Shown here: positions 15,931-24,145 of the stretch, one piece after another
Layout of the letters: every line of letters starts with the position of its first letter
Position numbering within the stretch: position 1 is the stretch's first letter
DNA from: Celeribacter indicus
Lineage (GTDB): Bacteria; Pseudomonadota; Alphaproteobacteria; Rhodobacterales; Rhodobacteraceae
DNA: 64,000 bases
Direction: 5' to 3'
Assembly: GCF_000819565.1 (NCBI RefSeq)
Contig: NZ_CP004393.1
Span: forward strand, 3,844,001 to 3,908,000
Made by a program: the position numbers and the translations under genes
Notes under the pieces: generated by a model
The model's input: the letters and a program-made list of their open reading frames with translations, nothing else
Told to the model about the DNA's origin: nothing
Databases searched by the model: none

Positions 15931-16514
15931 GAGTCCTACTGTTCTCCGGCGGAGTTGAATCCACTGCGCTTGCATACATGTTGCGCCCCGACGTTCTGTT
16001 CACGATCGATTACGGACAAGCGCCGGCACAAGGCGAACTCCGGGCCGCGACCTTCATCGCCAGAGAACTAGGCCTGAACCATGAAACCCTGTCAGTAGAT
16101 TGTTCGCCCTTGGGCGCCGGAGACATGGCGGGAAGGCCAATTGCTAGCCACTCCAGGGTTTCGGAGGCTTGGCCATTCCGCAATCAGCTCTTGGTGACAT
16201 TGGCAGCCATGAAATTCGCCGGTGAGGGACTGAAGGACATCCTGATCGGCACCGTGGTCTCAGACCGTGTACATGCCGACGGTAGTCCGGAATTCGTCGA
16301 ACGCTTGGACATGTTGATAAAGTGCGAGTTACCCCAAACCTCAGTCACCGCCCCTGCTCTCAACATGTCCACCCTCGAACTTGTAAAGAGAAGCCAAGTT
16401 CCGATGGATATCCTGGGATGGAGCTTCTCGTGCCACCGCTCGACTGTCGCCTGCGGCCAGTGCCGCGGCTGCAACAAGACCATCGATCTGTGGGAGGCGC
16501 TAGAACGATCATGA
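15927..16514 (+). CDS. QueC-like 7-cyano-7-deazaguanine synthase family enzyme (cassette gene 4)
   Basis: A 195-residue protein. ATG 15927 overlaps the previous stop as ATGA; the upstream TTG 15912 is less likely. The PP-loop is LLFSGGVESTALAYM, where Glu replaces the usual Asp of SGGxDS. Further QueC-type features are WPFRNQLLVTLAAMK, then GTVVSD with HADGSPEFVE. The C-terminal zinc site has C169, C176, C179 and C182 (SFSCHRSTVACGQCRGC), the standard QueC arrangement. It is shorter than housekeeping QueC (about 220-235 residues) and has no QueD/E/F neighbours, so a role outside queuosine synthesis is likely. QueC-like proteins occur in type IV CBASS and Qat defence systems. Confidence 0.85.
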   Translation: MRVLLFSGGVESTALAYMLRPDVLFTIDYGQAPAQGELRAATFIARELGLNHETLSVDCSPLGAGDMAGRPIASHSRVSEAWPFRNQLLVTLAAMKFAGEGLKDILIGTVVSDRVHADGSPEFVERLDMLIKCELPQTSVTAPALNMSTLELVKRSQVPMDILGWSFSCHRSTVACGQCRGCNKTIDLWEALERS

Positions 16515-16590
16515 GACTCCTCACATCAGCCGCGTCGCCAAGACCACCACGAGCGCCTGTGACGCGTTGTTTTTCATTGATAAGCTCTAA
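16511..16590 (+). pseudogene. Start of a fifth cassette gene, truncated by IS5-family insertion
   Basis: An ATG at 16511 overlaps the QueC-like stop as ATGA, the same coupling as the other junctions. It gives MRLLTSAASPRPPRAPVTRC, then FSLISSN, before the IS boundary at 16591. After the IS, sequence beyond the target duplication belongs to an opposite-strand gene, so the remainder of this gene is not found. By analogy with type IV CBASS it might have been a TGT-like gene, but 27 codons are too few to tell. Confidence 0.5.
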
Positions 16591-17946
16591 CAGGCCGCTG
16601 AAAAACTCCTGCCGCGACGCCTGTCGCGGAACATGATTCACCGTAACCACTACGATGGCGACGGAGTGTGGGATGCGTGGATCAGATCAGGTGACGGGCT
16701 CGCTGTTCAGCTACGTCGATCTCGAGGAGCGCATTCCAGTGCGACACCCGCTTCGCAAGATCAGGGCCGTCGTCAACGACGCATTGCGCTCCCTGGATGC
16801 AGAGTTCGACCGGCTTTACGCGGGTGAGGGCCGTCCCTCGATCGCGCCGGAACGATTGATCCGGGCCAGCCTGCTGCAAATCCTCTACTCGATCCGGTCC
16901 GAGCGGCAGTTCATGGAGCAGATGGACTACAACTTGCTGTTCCGCTGGTTCGTGGGCCTTGGGATCGATGACGTTGTCTGGGTCCCGACCGTGTTCACGA
17001 AGAACCGCGACCGGCTGCTGACGACGGACATGTCGCGCAAGATCATGGCCGCCATTCTGGCGCATCGCGAGGTGGCACCGCTGCTGTCGGACGACCATTT
17101 CTCGGTCGACGGCACCCTTGTGAAGGCCTGGGCGTCGATGAAGAGTTTCCAGCCGAAGGAAAGAGCGACGTTGGGCGGGGACGAGGGTCTCGGCGATCCG
17201 CCAGATGGCAGCGCGCCGCCCACATCTTCCTCTGACCAGTCCACCGCCGAGCCCGACCCGATGACCCGCCCCACACGCCGCAACCGTAACGCCGAAGTCG
17301 ACTTCCGTGGCGAACGACGGTCGAACGCGACCCATGCTTCGATGACCGATCCGGAGGCCCGGCTGTTCAAGAAATCCCCCGGCGCCGGCGCCATGTTGTG
17401 CTTCATGGGGCACAGCATGATGGAGAACCGCTCCGGCCTGATCGTGCAGGCCGACCTGACGCGGGCGGACGGCCACGCCGAGCGGCGTGCTGCCATCGAC
17501 ATGCTTCACCGCCACTCGCCGGGATCAACCCGGCGCCTGACCCTGGCAGCGGACCGCGGTTACGACAGCGCCGACTTCGTCGCCGAGCTGCGCCAAATGG
17601 TGGTCACGCCGCATGTCGCCCAGAAGTCTCGACACTCCGCCATTGACGGCAGAACCACCCGGCACCCCGGCTACGCCAAGTCACAGCGGCGCCGGAAGAA
17701 GATCGAGGAACCTTTCGGCTGGGCCAAAACCATCGGTGGCATGGCGCAGACCCTGTACCGCGGCATCGAGCGCGTACGGGCCCGCTTCACCTTGGCGATG
17801 GCGGCCTGCAACCTCGCGAGGCTGCCGAAACTGCTCGCCAACTGAGCCGGCAAGCGGCTACTCGGACTGCCGGTTCGCAAACCAGGCCGCATCAAGCTCC
17901 TGCTCAAGGGAAACCCTTCCTCAAGGCAGACTTTTTCAGCGGCCTG
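16591..17946 (+). mobile_element. IS5-family insertion sequence
   Basis: A 1356-bp element. The terminal inverted repeats are CAGGCCGCTGAAAAA at 16591 and its complement ending at 17946. The flanks carry CTAA on both sides (16587-16590 and 17947-17950), a 4-bp target duplication of the YTAR type used by IS5 relatives. It contains one transposase gene and interrupts the coupled gene after the QueC-like gene. Confidence 0.92.
16655..17845 (+). CDS. IS5/IS1182-type DDE transposase
   Basis: A 396-residue transposase. The N-terminal DUF772-like domain includes RHPLRKIRAVVNDALRSLD and RASLLQILYSIRSERQFMEQ. The DDE_Tnp_1 catalytic residues are D in HFSVDGTLVKAWAS, D in LAADRGYDSADF and E in KKIEEPFGWAKTIGG. 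It appears full length and intact. It lies 64 bp inside the left terminal repeat. Confidence 0.93.
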   Translation: MATECGMRGSDQVTGSLFSYVDLEERIPVRHPLRKIRAVVNDALRSLDAEFDRLYAGEGRPSIAPERLIRASLLQILYSIRSERQFMEQMDYNLLFRWFVGLGIDDVVWVPTVFTKNRDRLLTTDMSRKIMAAILAHREVAPLLSDDHFSVDGTLVKAWASMKSFQPKERATLGGDEGLGDPPDGSAPPTSSSDQSTAEPDPMTRPTRRNRNAEVDFRGERRSNATHASMTDPEARLFKKSPGAGAMLCFMGHSMMENRSGLIVQADLTRADGHAERRAAIDMLHRHSPGSTRRLTLAADRGYDSADFVAELRQMVVTPHVAQKSRHSAIDGRTTRHPGYAKSQRRRKKIEEPFGWAKTIGGMAQTLYRGIERVRARFTLAMAACNLARLPKLLAN

Positions 17947-17954
17947 CTAAAGGC

Positions 17955-18293
17955 TTACTTATTTCCGAAATACTTGTCGGCTTCTCCAACCCCGAAGGTC
18001 TCCAGCGCTGTGCGGTCCATCTCGAAACCTTCCGGCCGCACCAGGAAATGCGGGATGAAGGGGCCTCCATAATCCACCACAGGATGGCCCTGATGGGTGA
18101 GAAGCTCCCCGTTCGCTTCTTGGGCCAACATGATGAAGTCGACGAGATACTGGACGCCATTGAATAAGGCACTTCGTTCTGCCGCAGGAAGGTCGGCGAT
18201 TGTTTTCAGGTCAATCACCTGGTTCATCAGGTCGACGAATTCTTGCTCGGTGAAGTTCTTGGGAAGTTGCTTGGCGAAGTCGGAAAGGTTCAT
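17955..18293 (-). CDS. Hypothetical protein (112 aa)
   Basis: A small acidic protein starting MNLSDFAKQLPKNFTEQEF and ending GVGEADKYFGNK. ATG 18293 is preceded by GAAGG. The frame remains open upstream to about 18536, so a longer 193-residue form starting MEVYSKLGAISC is possible. No motif recognised. Its stop is 8 bp from the IS5-family right end, so the gene is intact but faces the insertion. Confidence 0.5.
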   Translation of the reverse strand: MNLSDFAKQLPKNFTEQEFVDLMNQVIDLKTIADLPAAERSALFNGVQYLVDFIMLAQEANGELLTHQGHPVVDYGGPFIPHFLVRPEGFEMDRTALETFGVGEADKYFGNK

Positions 18294-18661
18294 GGTTGCG
18301 CCTTCTGTGAAATAGATAATGCCCACAGGTTCCCGCAGATTCGGGAACTGCCCCTCGAGACAGTGGTAGGCTAGCTTTTCCGGATGGCGCAACAGGAAAC
18401 ATCTTTCGAAAGATGCTCCACCCGCTTGAGAGAATTGCGAAAAATTGACATTGATCTTTTCCAGAAAGTAGCCGCCCGTATGATTTAGGAGTGACCGGCT
18501 ACAGGATATTGCTCCCAGCTTCGAATAGACCTCCAACCCATCAGGCTAATTGAGCCCCGGTTATCAACATAATTCCGACAGCGCACACCGGCGAGCATCT
18601 GCGCGTTTTCAGGGGGCTGCCTTATAATCTCAGGTGAGCCCGAAACACCGAGAGGTCCCCT

Positions 18662-18970
18662 ATGCCCCAGAAATCCCCGCAATCCTTGAGCGCCCATGGC
18701 ATCGGGGCCGCTCTCATCCTCCTATCGAGCGCCCAGATGGCCCCCGGCCAAGAGGCCGCCGTGCTGGGTGCGATGGTCGCGCCGGGCGCGTCCGTCACGC
18801 TCACAAGCACGGCACCTGCCGGGTCATCACGAACCGGGGCCAGGCCCCGATCATGGTCCCCGCCAACACGGCCGAGGAATGGAGCGTGGGGCACACGGCG
18901 TTCCTCAATAGCATCTCGAGCATGCCGTCGGTCTCCGTCGGAAGCTGCCCGCCGCCGGCACCTCTCGTGG
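18662..18970 (+). pseudogene. Small secreted hypothetical protein, frameshifted
   Basis: The start MPQKSPQSLSAHGIGAALI with a hydrophobic signal-like segment (ALILLSSAQMAPGQEA) runs to VAPGASVTLTS. One nucleotide out of frame the text continues HGTCRVITNRGQAPIMVP, AEEWSVGHTAFLNSI and SVSVGSC. The two parts read as one short periplasmic protein with paired cysteines, so a single indel near 18805-18815 has broken it. Function unknown. Confidence 0.4.
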
Positions 18971-19807
18971 TAACGGTCTGGGATATCGAAAACCTGCACA
19001 GCGGGAACTACTTCGTCGACCTCATCGCCAAGCAGAACACTTCGGGCCGATTGACACGACCGGGACGAAGGCGCGTTGTTCGACGAATTGAGCAAGGCGA
19101 CCGGTGCGAAATACCCGCTGATGGCCTACCTGTTCTTCCTCAAGGACATGGATCGCTTCATGCCGATCCAGCCCACCGGCTTCGACCGTGTCTTCGGCGA
19201 GATCGGCCTGGAACTCCGCACCCTGCGCAATTGCACTTGGGAGAACTACAGCCAGTTCAACCGGTTCTTGAATGCCCTCCGCAAGCCAATCGCGGATCAG
19301 GCAGGACTGGACCACGTCCGCCTAATCGACGCCCATTCCTTGCTGTGGCTGTTCTCGACCCTGTTGCGTAAAGAAGCCAAAGGCGAACTGGCAAAAGGTG
19401 AAAAGGCCGACGCGCGCTACCTCGGTGCCCTGGAGAAATGGATTGCCGACATTAGGTATTCGGTGGGCAAGACGGTCTTCAACTCCAACGGCCAGGTGGT
19501 CCCGACGACAGTCAAGAACAAGGAGCTGCGCATGTCCGACGCGGAGTTGGGCAAGTTGATCCGGGACCTGCTAACCATCCAGGAAGACCGCTGCGCCATC
19601 ACCGGCCTACCGTTCCAGTTCCGGGGCGCACAGACTGACGACAACATGCTGCCCTCCCTGGACCGCATCGACAGCAATGGGCACTACGCCAAGGAGAACC
19701 TGCAGTTGGTCTGCCGCTTCATCAACTTCTGGAAGCAGGCATCTGATGACGCTGAGTTCCGCAGATTGGTTGGCGTCGTACGTGGCGATGACATGGAAGG
19801 TGGATAG
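18971..19807 (+). pseudogene. HNH endonuclease-domain protein, 5' part frameshifted
   Basis: The C-terminal two-thirds (from about 19076) is a continuous 243-codon frame. It ends in an HNH-like domain: CAITGLPFQF, NMLPSLDRIDSNGHY and LQLVCRFINFWKQ match the 'C..tG.pf...slDRid...gY...N.q.vc..iN..K' pattern. Upstream, other frames give HFGPIDTTGTKA and then ALFDELSKATGAKYP, showing an indel near 19070 and perhaps another near 19040. If translation starts within the intact frame, a truncated protein could still be produced. HNH proteins of this kind occur in restriction and phage contexts. Confidence 0.55.
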
Positions 19808-20308
19808 CAGGCACCGAAACTGCGGAACGACAATCATCAGACACCAGACGGCCCACTGCGGTCATTCGTCTGGCTGCCCGCGCTGCGTCGCGGCTTCGCC
19901 AAACCGGACATCGGTGGCATCCTGCAGCAAGATCTGGCACGCCAAGGCCAGCTCCGCGGACAAAGCTGCCGTTACCTGCCCACTCCGACTTGCCTGGGTC
20001 CGGATTGCATCGGAAATTCGTCGCGCGATTGCGACGCCCCCCCTGCCGGTATCATGCCGCGGGACGGAAGAAAGTCGGGGCGAACCGGCCAATGGAGAGC
20101 TGCAAACTTGATTGCAGAAACCGAACTTTCGCCGACTTCTCCGCCTCGACCAAAGCCAGCCGAGCACCGGTCGCCCAGACCTGATGCCCCCCCCAACACC
20201 GGTGGGCCGTCAACAAATCTTAACGTATCGTTCGATTTTCCGTCACATAGCGCGACTATCCCGACCACCGAAACAACGTGCAACCCAAATTGCAAAAAGG
20301 TGGTCCCC
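19808..20308. other. Intergenic region upstream of the ugp operon
   Basis: No convincing gene. The left half holds decayed sequence, including a CTGCGGTCATTCG core that recurs elsewhere in the window. The right part must contain the ugp promoter, but I cannot assign -35/-10 boxes with confidence. The frame that runs into UgpB from 20054 is not protein-like before position 20309. Confidence 0.4.
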
Positions 20309-21568
20309 TTGGACAGAAAACTTACCCGTGTCGCCGGGATGGGCCTTGCTGCCCTGCTTGGCTCGACCTCTCTTGCAGCGGCAGAGGTCACCGTCGAATT
20401 CTGGCACAGCTTCGGCGGCTCGTCCGGTGACGCGCTGGCCGAGATCATCGCCAACTTCGAAGAAGCCAACCCCGGCATCACCATCGAAGCCGAGCATGTC
20501 GGCAACTACAATGACATCGTCGCTCGCCTGCAAGCCGCCATCCCCGCTGGCCGTGGCCCCGATGCCGTCATCATGGAAGTCACCCGCTACGGCCTGTTCG
20601 CCGATCGCGGCGTGCTGATGGACCTGACAGATTACCTCGAAGCCGATCCACTCAAGGACGAACTGTTCGACTTCGCCCGCGAGGTCGGCGTCTACGAAGG
20701 CAAGAACTATATCGTGCCCTTCAACAGCTCGACCCCGGTCACCTATGTCAACAAGGACATCTTCGAGCGCGCAGGCCTGCCTGAGGACACGCCGCTGACC
20801 ACCTATGACGAGATCCTCGCCGCCGCGCAGAAGATCCAGGGTGCGTTGGGCGACGAGGGCATCTATGGCATCGCGGCGCCCGGCCAGTTCGCGCGCTGGG
20901 GCCTGATCATGGACAATGACAGTGACCTGATCGACAGCGTGTCGGGCGAGGTCCTGATCGATGCGCCGAACACCGTCGAGGCCTATGAATGGATGGCGTC
21001 TTTGGTGCATGAGCACGGAGTCGCCTCGGCCGACAACGTGACCGACGAGAAGACCGGCCGCGACGCGTTCTTCGCGGGCAAGGTCGGAATCATGCTGAAT
21101 TCGACCGGCAATTACCGCCAGTCCAAGGCGTCGCTGGGCGATGATCTGATCGTGCGCCCGCTGCCCTGCAACAAGGTCTGCGCCGCACCGATCGGGGGGG
21201 CCGGCATCGGTATCCTGTCGACGGCGGACGCCGAAGTGCAGGACGCGGCTTACGAGTTCATCAGCTTCGCCGCGTCGGCGGAATCGAACGCGATCTGGTT
21301 CGCGGGCACCGGCTATATGCCGATCAACCGCAACACCGCAGACCAGCCGCTGGCAGCCGAGACGCTTGAGAACGAGCCGGGCATCCGGGTGTCGATCGAG
21401 CAGCTGGATGTCGCCCGCGGCCGTCCGCGCCCGCCGGTCGTGACCTGGATGCGCGCCACTGAGTACGACATGTGGCAGGCGATGGCGCTGGGTCAGCGCG
21501 ACGTCGAGGACACACTTGCCGACTTCGCCAAGCGCACCCGCGTCGAGGCGGGCCGCGTGGGCCAGTAA
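20309..21568 (+). CDS. ugpB: Extracellular solute-binding protein family 1, UgpB-like
   Basis: A 419-residue periplasmic protein. TTG 20309 is the chosen start because AAGGTGG stands 5 nt upstream and the product begins with a Sec signal (MDRKLTRVAGMGLAALLG, cleavage near SLAAAE). The mature start VTVEFWHSFGGSSGDALAEI is typical of the UgpB/glycerol-3-phosphate group. It is first in an operon with two permeases, GDPD and an ATPase, which together favour glycerol-3-phosphate or glycerophosphodiesters as substrate rather than a sugar. ATG 20339 is a weaker alternative start. Confidence 0.85.
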   Translation: MDRKLTRVAGMGLAALLGSTSLAAAEVTVEFWHSFGGSSGDALAEIIANFEEANPGITIEAEHVGNYNDIVARLQAAIPAGRGPDAVIMEVTRYGLFADRGVLMDLTDYLEADPLKDELFDFAREVGVYEGKNYIVPFNSSTPVTYVNKDIFERAGLPEDTPLTTYDEILAAAQKIQGALGDEGIYGIAAPGQFARWGLIMDNDSDLIDSVSGEVLIDAPNTVEAYEWMASLVHEHGVASADNVTDEKTGRDAFFAGKVGIMLNSTGNYRQSKASLGDDLIVRPLPCNKVCAAPIGGAGIGILSTADAEVQDAAYEFISFAASAESNAIWFAGTGYMPINRNTADQPLAAETLENEPGIRVSIEQLDVARGRPRPPVVTWMRATEYDMWQAMALGQRDVEDTLADFAKRTRVEAGRVGQ

Positions 21569-21588
21569 CCGCGCCCGAGCCACCGGTC

Positions 21589-21611
21589 AGGGGCCCCGCT
21601 ACGGGGCCCCT
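21589..21611 (+). terminator. GC-rich hairpin between ugpB and ugpA
   Basis: A perfect 10-bp stem AGGGGCCCCG / CGGGGCCCCT with a CTA loop, followed by TTT. It lies 20 bp after the ugpB stop and 47 bp before ugpA. Such hairpins behind binding-protein genes commonly act as partial terminators or 3' stabilisers that keep binding-protein levels above those of the membrane parts. Confidence 0.7.
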
Positions 21612-21658
21612 TTCCCGTCCGGTCCCGTGGTCCCCGCGCCCAAGGCACTCTTCCCGAT

Positions 21659-22528
21659 ATGCTTCGCAAACTGACACCCTACCTGTTCGTGCTGCCCCTT
21701 CTGGGCTTCATGGCGGTCTTCACCTACTACCCGATCCTGCAAAGCGTGAACCTGTCGTTCCGCGAGTGGGATTTCATGTCGCCGACCAAGCCGTGGGTCG
21801 GGCTCGACAATTACCGCCTGCTGCTGACCACGCGCGATTTCTGGAATTCGCTGAAGGTCACGGCGGTCTTCGCGCTCATCTCGGTGCCGCTGCGGCTGGC
21901 GCTGGCGCTGGCGGTGGCCTCGTTCCTGATCCGCGAGACTGCGGTGTCGCGCATCTCGCGGGGCGCGATCTTCCTGCCCGCCGTCACCTCCACCGTGTCA
22001 ATCGCGGTGGTGTTCAGCTGGGTGTTCTCGACCGATTACGGCGCGATCAATGGGTTCATTGCCCTGCTGGGCTTCGACAAGGTGACGTGGATGCAGGACC
22101 CGCAGCTTGCGCTGTACGTCATCATCTTCGTGAACACGTGGAAACAGCTCGGCTATGACGTCATCATCTACACCGCCGGGCTACAGGCGATTTCGATGGA
22201 ATACTACGACGCGGCGGCGGTGGACGGCGGTCGCCGGTTCCATGTGTTCCGGCGCGTGACCTTCCCGCTGGTGATGCCGACCACGTATTTCCTGCTGGTG
22301 ATCTCGGTGATCGACGCGTTCCAGGTGTTCACCATCGTCGACGTGATGACACGCGGCGGTCCTGCGGGCGCGACCGACATGATCGTCAACATGCTCTACC
22401 GCGTGGGCTTTACCCTGTTCGACATCGGCACTGGGTCTGCGCTGGCCGTGCTGCTGTTCATCTTCCTGATTGCGCTGGCCCTGGTAAAGGCCCGCGTGAT
22501 CGGCCGGAGGGTTCATTATGACTCGTGA
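21659..22528 (+). CDS. ugpA: Glycerol-3-phosphate-type ABC transporter permease UgpA-like
   Basis: A 289-residue inner-membrane permease. The first helix is YLFVLPLLGFMAVFTYYPIL. A periplasmic segment PWVGLDNYRLLL follows, then further helices and the EAA loop EYYDAAAVDGGRRFHVFRR, ending VTFPL, that contacts UgpC. The 3' end overlaps ugpE by 11 bp. Substrate assignment rests on the neighbours (GDPD and UgpB-like protein). Confidence 0.85.
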   Translation: MLRKLTPYLFVLPLLGFMAVFTYYPILQSVNLSFREWDFMSPTKPWVGLDNYRLLLTTRDFWNSLKVTAVFALISVPLRLALALAVASFLIRETAVSRISRGAIFLPAVTSTVSIAVVFSWVFSTDYGAINGFIALLGFDKVTWMQDPQLALYVIIFVNTWKQLGYDVIIYTAGLQAISMEYYDAAAVDGGRRFHVFRRVTFPLVMPTTYFLLVISVIDAFQVFTIVDVMTRGGPAGATDMIVNMLYRVGFTLFDIGTGSALAVLLFIFLIALALVKARVIGRRVHYDS

Positions 22529-23342
22529 AACGTCCGCCCGCGCCCTTTGGCTCATCAATGGCCTCACGCTGCTGGCCGCCGTCATCTTCCTGTCGCCGGT
22601 GCTCTATTCCATCTGGATGAGCTTCCAGACTTCGGATGCCTATTACTCCGGCGGGGTCGACTTCACCCTGCGCAACTACGACGTGGCGGTCGGGCAGTAC
22701 AACTTCGCCCGATATCTGCTGAACTCGGTGATCGTGTCGGGGATCGTGACGCTGCTGGGCATCTCGTTCGCCACGATGGCCGCCTTCGCCTTTGCCCGGT
22801 TCGAATTCCCGGGTGGCAACCTGATGTTCGGTGCCGTGGTGGCGACGCTGATGATCCCCAGCCACATCACGCTGATCCCGAATTATCTGACGCTGGCGCG
22901 CGCCGGGATGCTGGACAGCTATGCGGGCCTTATCCTGCCTGCGATATCGTCGGGCTTCGCCGCCTTCTTCCTGCGCCAGTACATCCGCGGAATCCCCCGC
23001 GCGCTGGACGAGGCGGCCTACATGGACGGGGCGACGCCACTGAAAGTGCTGTGGCGGGTGATCGTGCCGATCTCGAAGCCGGCGATCTTCTCGATGGCGC
23101 TGCAATTGTTCATCGCCGAGTGGAACAACTACATCTGGCCGCTGGTCGCGATCAGCGAAAGCGACCTCTTCACCCTGCAAATCGGGCTGGCGCGGCTGTA
23201 CCGCGTGAACCCGGGCGAGGACGTGATCGATTGGCCGCTGGTCATGGCGGCCTCGACGATCACCATCCTGCCGGTCCTGCTGGGCTTCGTCCTCGTCGAG
23301 CGCCACCTCGTGCGCGGCATCACGATGGGAGCGGTGAAATGA
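22518..23342 (+). CDS. ugpE: Glycerol-3-phosphate-type ABC transporter permease UgpE-like
   Basis: A 274-residue permease. The start ATG 22518 has GGAGG upstream and lies inside the 3' end of ugpA. The first helix is TLLAAVIFLSPVLYSIWMSF, and the EAA loop reads ALDEAAYMDGATPLKVLWR. It completes the membrane channel with UgpA. The stop overlaps a potential ATG of the next gene. Confidence 0.85.
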   Translation: MTRETSARALWLINGLTLLAAVIFLSPVLYSIWMSFQTSDAYYSGGVDFTLRNYDVAVGQYNFARYLLNSVIVSGIVTLLGISFATMAAFAFARFEFPGGNLMFGAVVATLMIPSHITLIPNYLTLARAGMLDSYAGLILPAISSGFAAFFLRQYIRGIPRALDEAAYMDGATPLKVLWRVIVPISKPAIFSMALQLFIAEWNNYIWPLVAISESDLFTLQIGLARLYRVNPGEDVIDWPLVMAASTITILPVLLGFVLVERHLVRGITMGAVK

Positions 23343-23377
23343 GCGCGGCCCCGAAACACCAACAAGAAGACATCGCA

Positions 23378-24145
23378 ATGACTGATCTTTCCCTTGTAGC
23401 CCGTATCGCCTCGCACCGGGGTGGCACGCTGGAATTCGGCGACAGCACGCCGCACGGCTTCCGCACCACCGCCGCGATGGCCGTGGACGAGGTGGAGTTC
23501 GACGTCCATCCCACCGCCGACGGCGCGATCATGGTACACCATGACGCCACGCTGGACCGGACCACCGACCGCACGGGCGCGATCCGCGATCTGCCCGAGG
23601 CGGCAGTGCGCGCCGCGGTCATCGACTATTCCGGCGGGCAGCACCCGATCTCGCTTTCCGAGCTGTGCGACATCTACAGAGACAGTCGCGTCACGCTGCG
23701 CTGCGAGATCAAGCCGGGACCGGGCGGCGTGGCCTATGCCGATTTCGCGCACCGCGTCGTGGCCGAGATCGAACGCTGCGGGATGCTGGCGAAAACCGGC
23801 TTCACCTCGTTCCTCTTGCCAACCCTCGGCGAACTGCGCGATGTCACCGACCGGCCCCTGCTTTGGTTGGTGAGCCCCCCGGTGCTTACCCAGCTTGGTG
23901 CCAGCGCCGTGGCGGACCTGGCGAAGGGTCATGGCATCCCCGAGATCGGCGTCAACGTAGACACCGCCACGGAAACGCTGCGCGATCACCTTCAGGGCAC
24001 GGGGCTGGAGTTCGGCTGCTGGGCCGCCCATACGGCCGCGCAGATCGACCACGCCCTGCGTCTGGGCGCCAAGGTGTTCACCACCGACCGCCCCAGCCTT
24101 GCCATCGCCCGCCGCGATGCATTCCTTAAGGAGACGGCAGCATGA
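23378..24145 (+). CDS. ugpQ: Glycerophosphodiester phosphodiesterase UgpQ-like
   Basis: A 255-residue enzyme that hydrolyses glycerophosphodiesters to glycerol-3-phosphate and an alcohol. The GDPD signatures are IASHRGG with the catalytic His, VDEVEFDVHPTADG with the metal-binding Glu/Asp pair, and MVHHDATLDRTTD with the second catalytic His. EIKPG gives a further metal ligand. ATG 23378 is used (AAGAAG upstream); the in-frame ATG 23339, which overlaps the ugpE stop as ATGA, is an equal alternative adding 13 residues. No signal peptide, so it acts on imported diesters in the cytoplasm. Confidence 0.88.
   Translation: MTDLSLVARIASHRGGTLEFGDSTPHGFRTTAAMAVDEVEFDVHPTADGAIMVHHDATLDRTTDRTGAIRDLPEAAVRAAVIDYSGGQHPISLSELCDIYRDSRVTLRCEIKPGPGGVAYADFAHRVVAEIERCGMLAKTGFTSFLLPTLGELRDVTDRPLLWLVSPPVLTQLGASAVADLAKGHGIPEIGVNVDTATETLRDHLQGTGLEFGCWAAHTAAQIDHALRLGAKVFTTDRPSLAIARRDAFLKETAA

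Noticed and set aside
13261..16590. Calling the cassette a type IV CBASS
   Set aside because: OGG-like and QueC-like genes are present, but there is no CD-NTase, no effector and no recognisable TGT gene in or near the operon. The 123-residue protein is far too small for a CD-NTase.
13261..16590. Calling the cassette a Qat (QatABCD) system
   Set aside because: No QatA-like ATPase and no TatD-like nuclease are found; only the QueC-like gene is shared.
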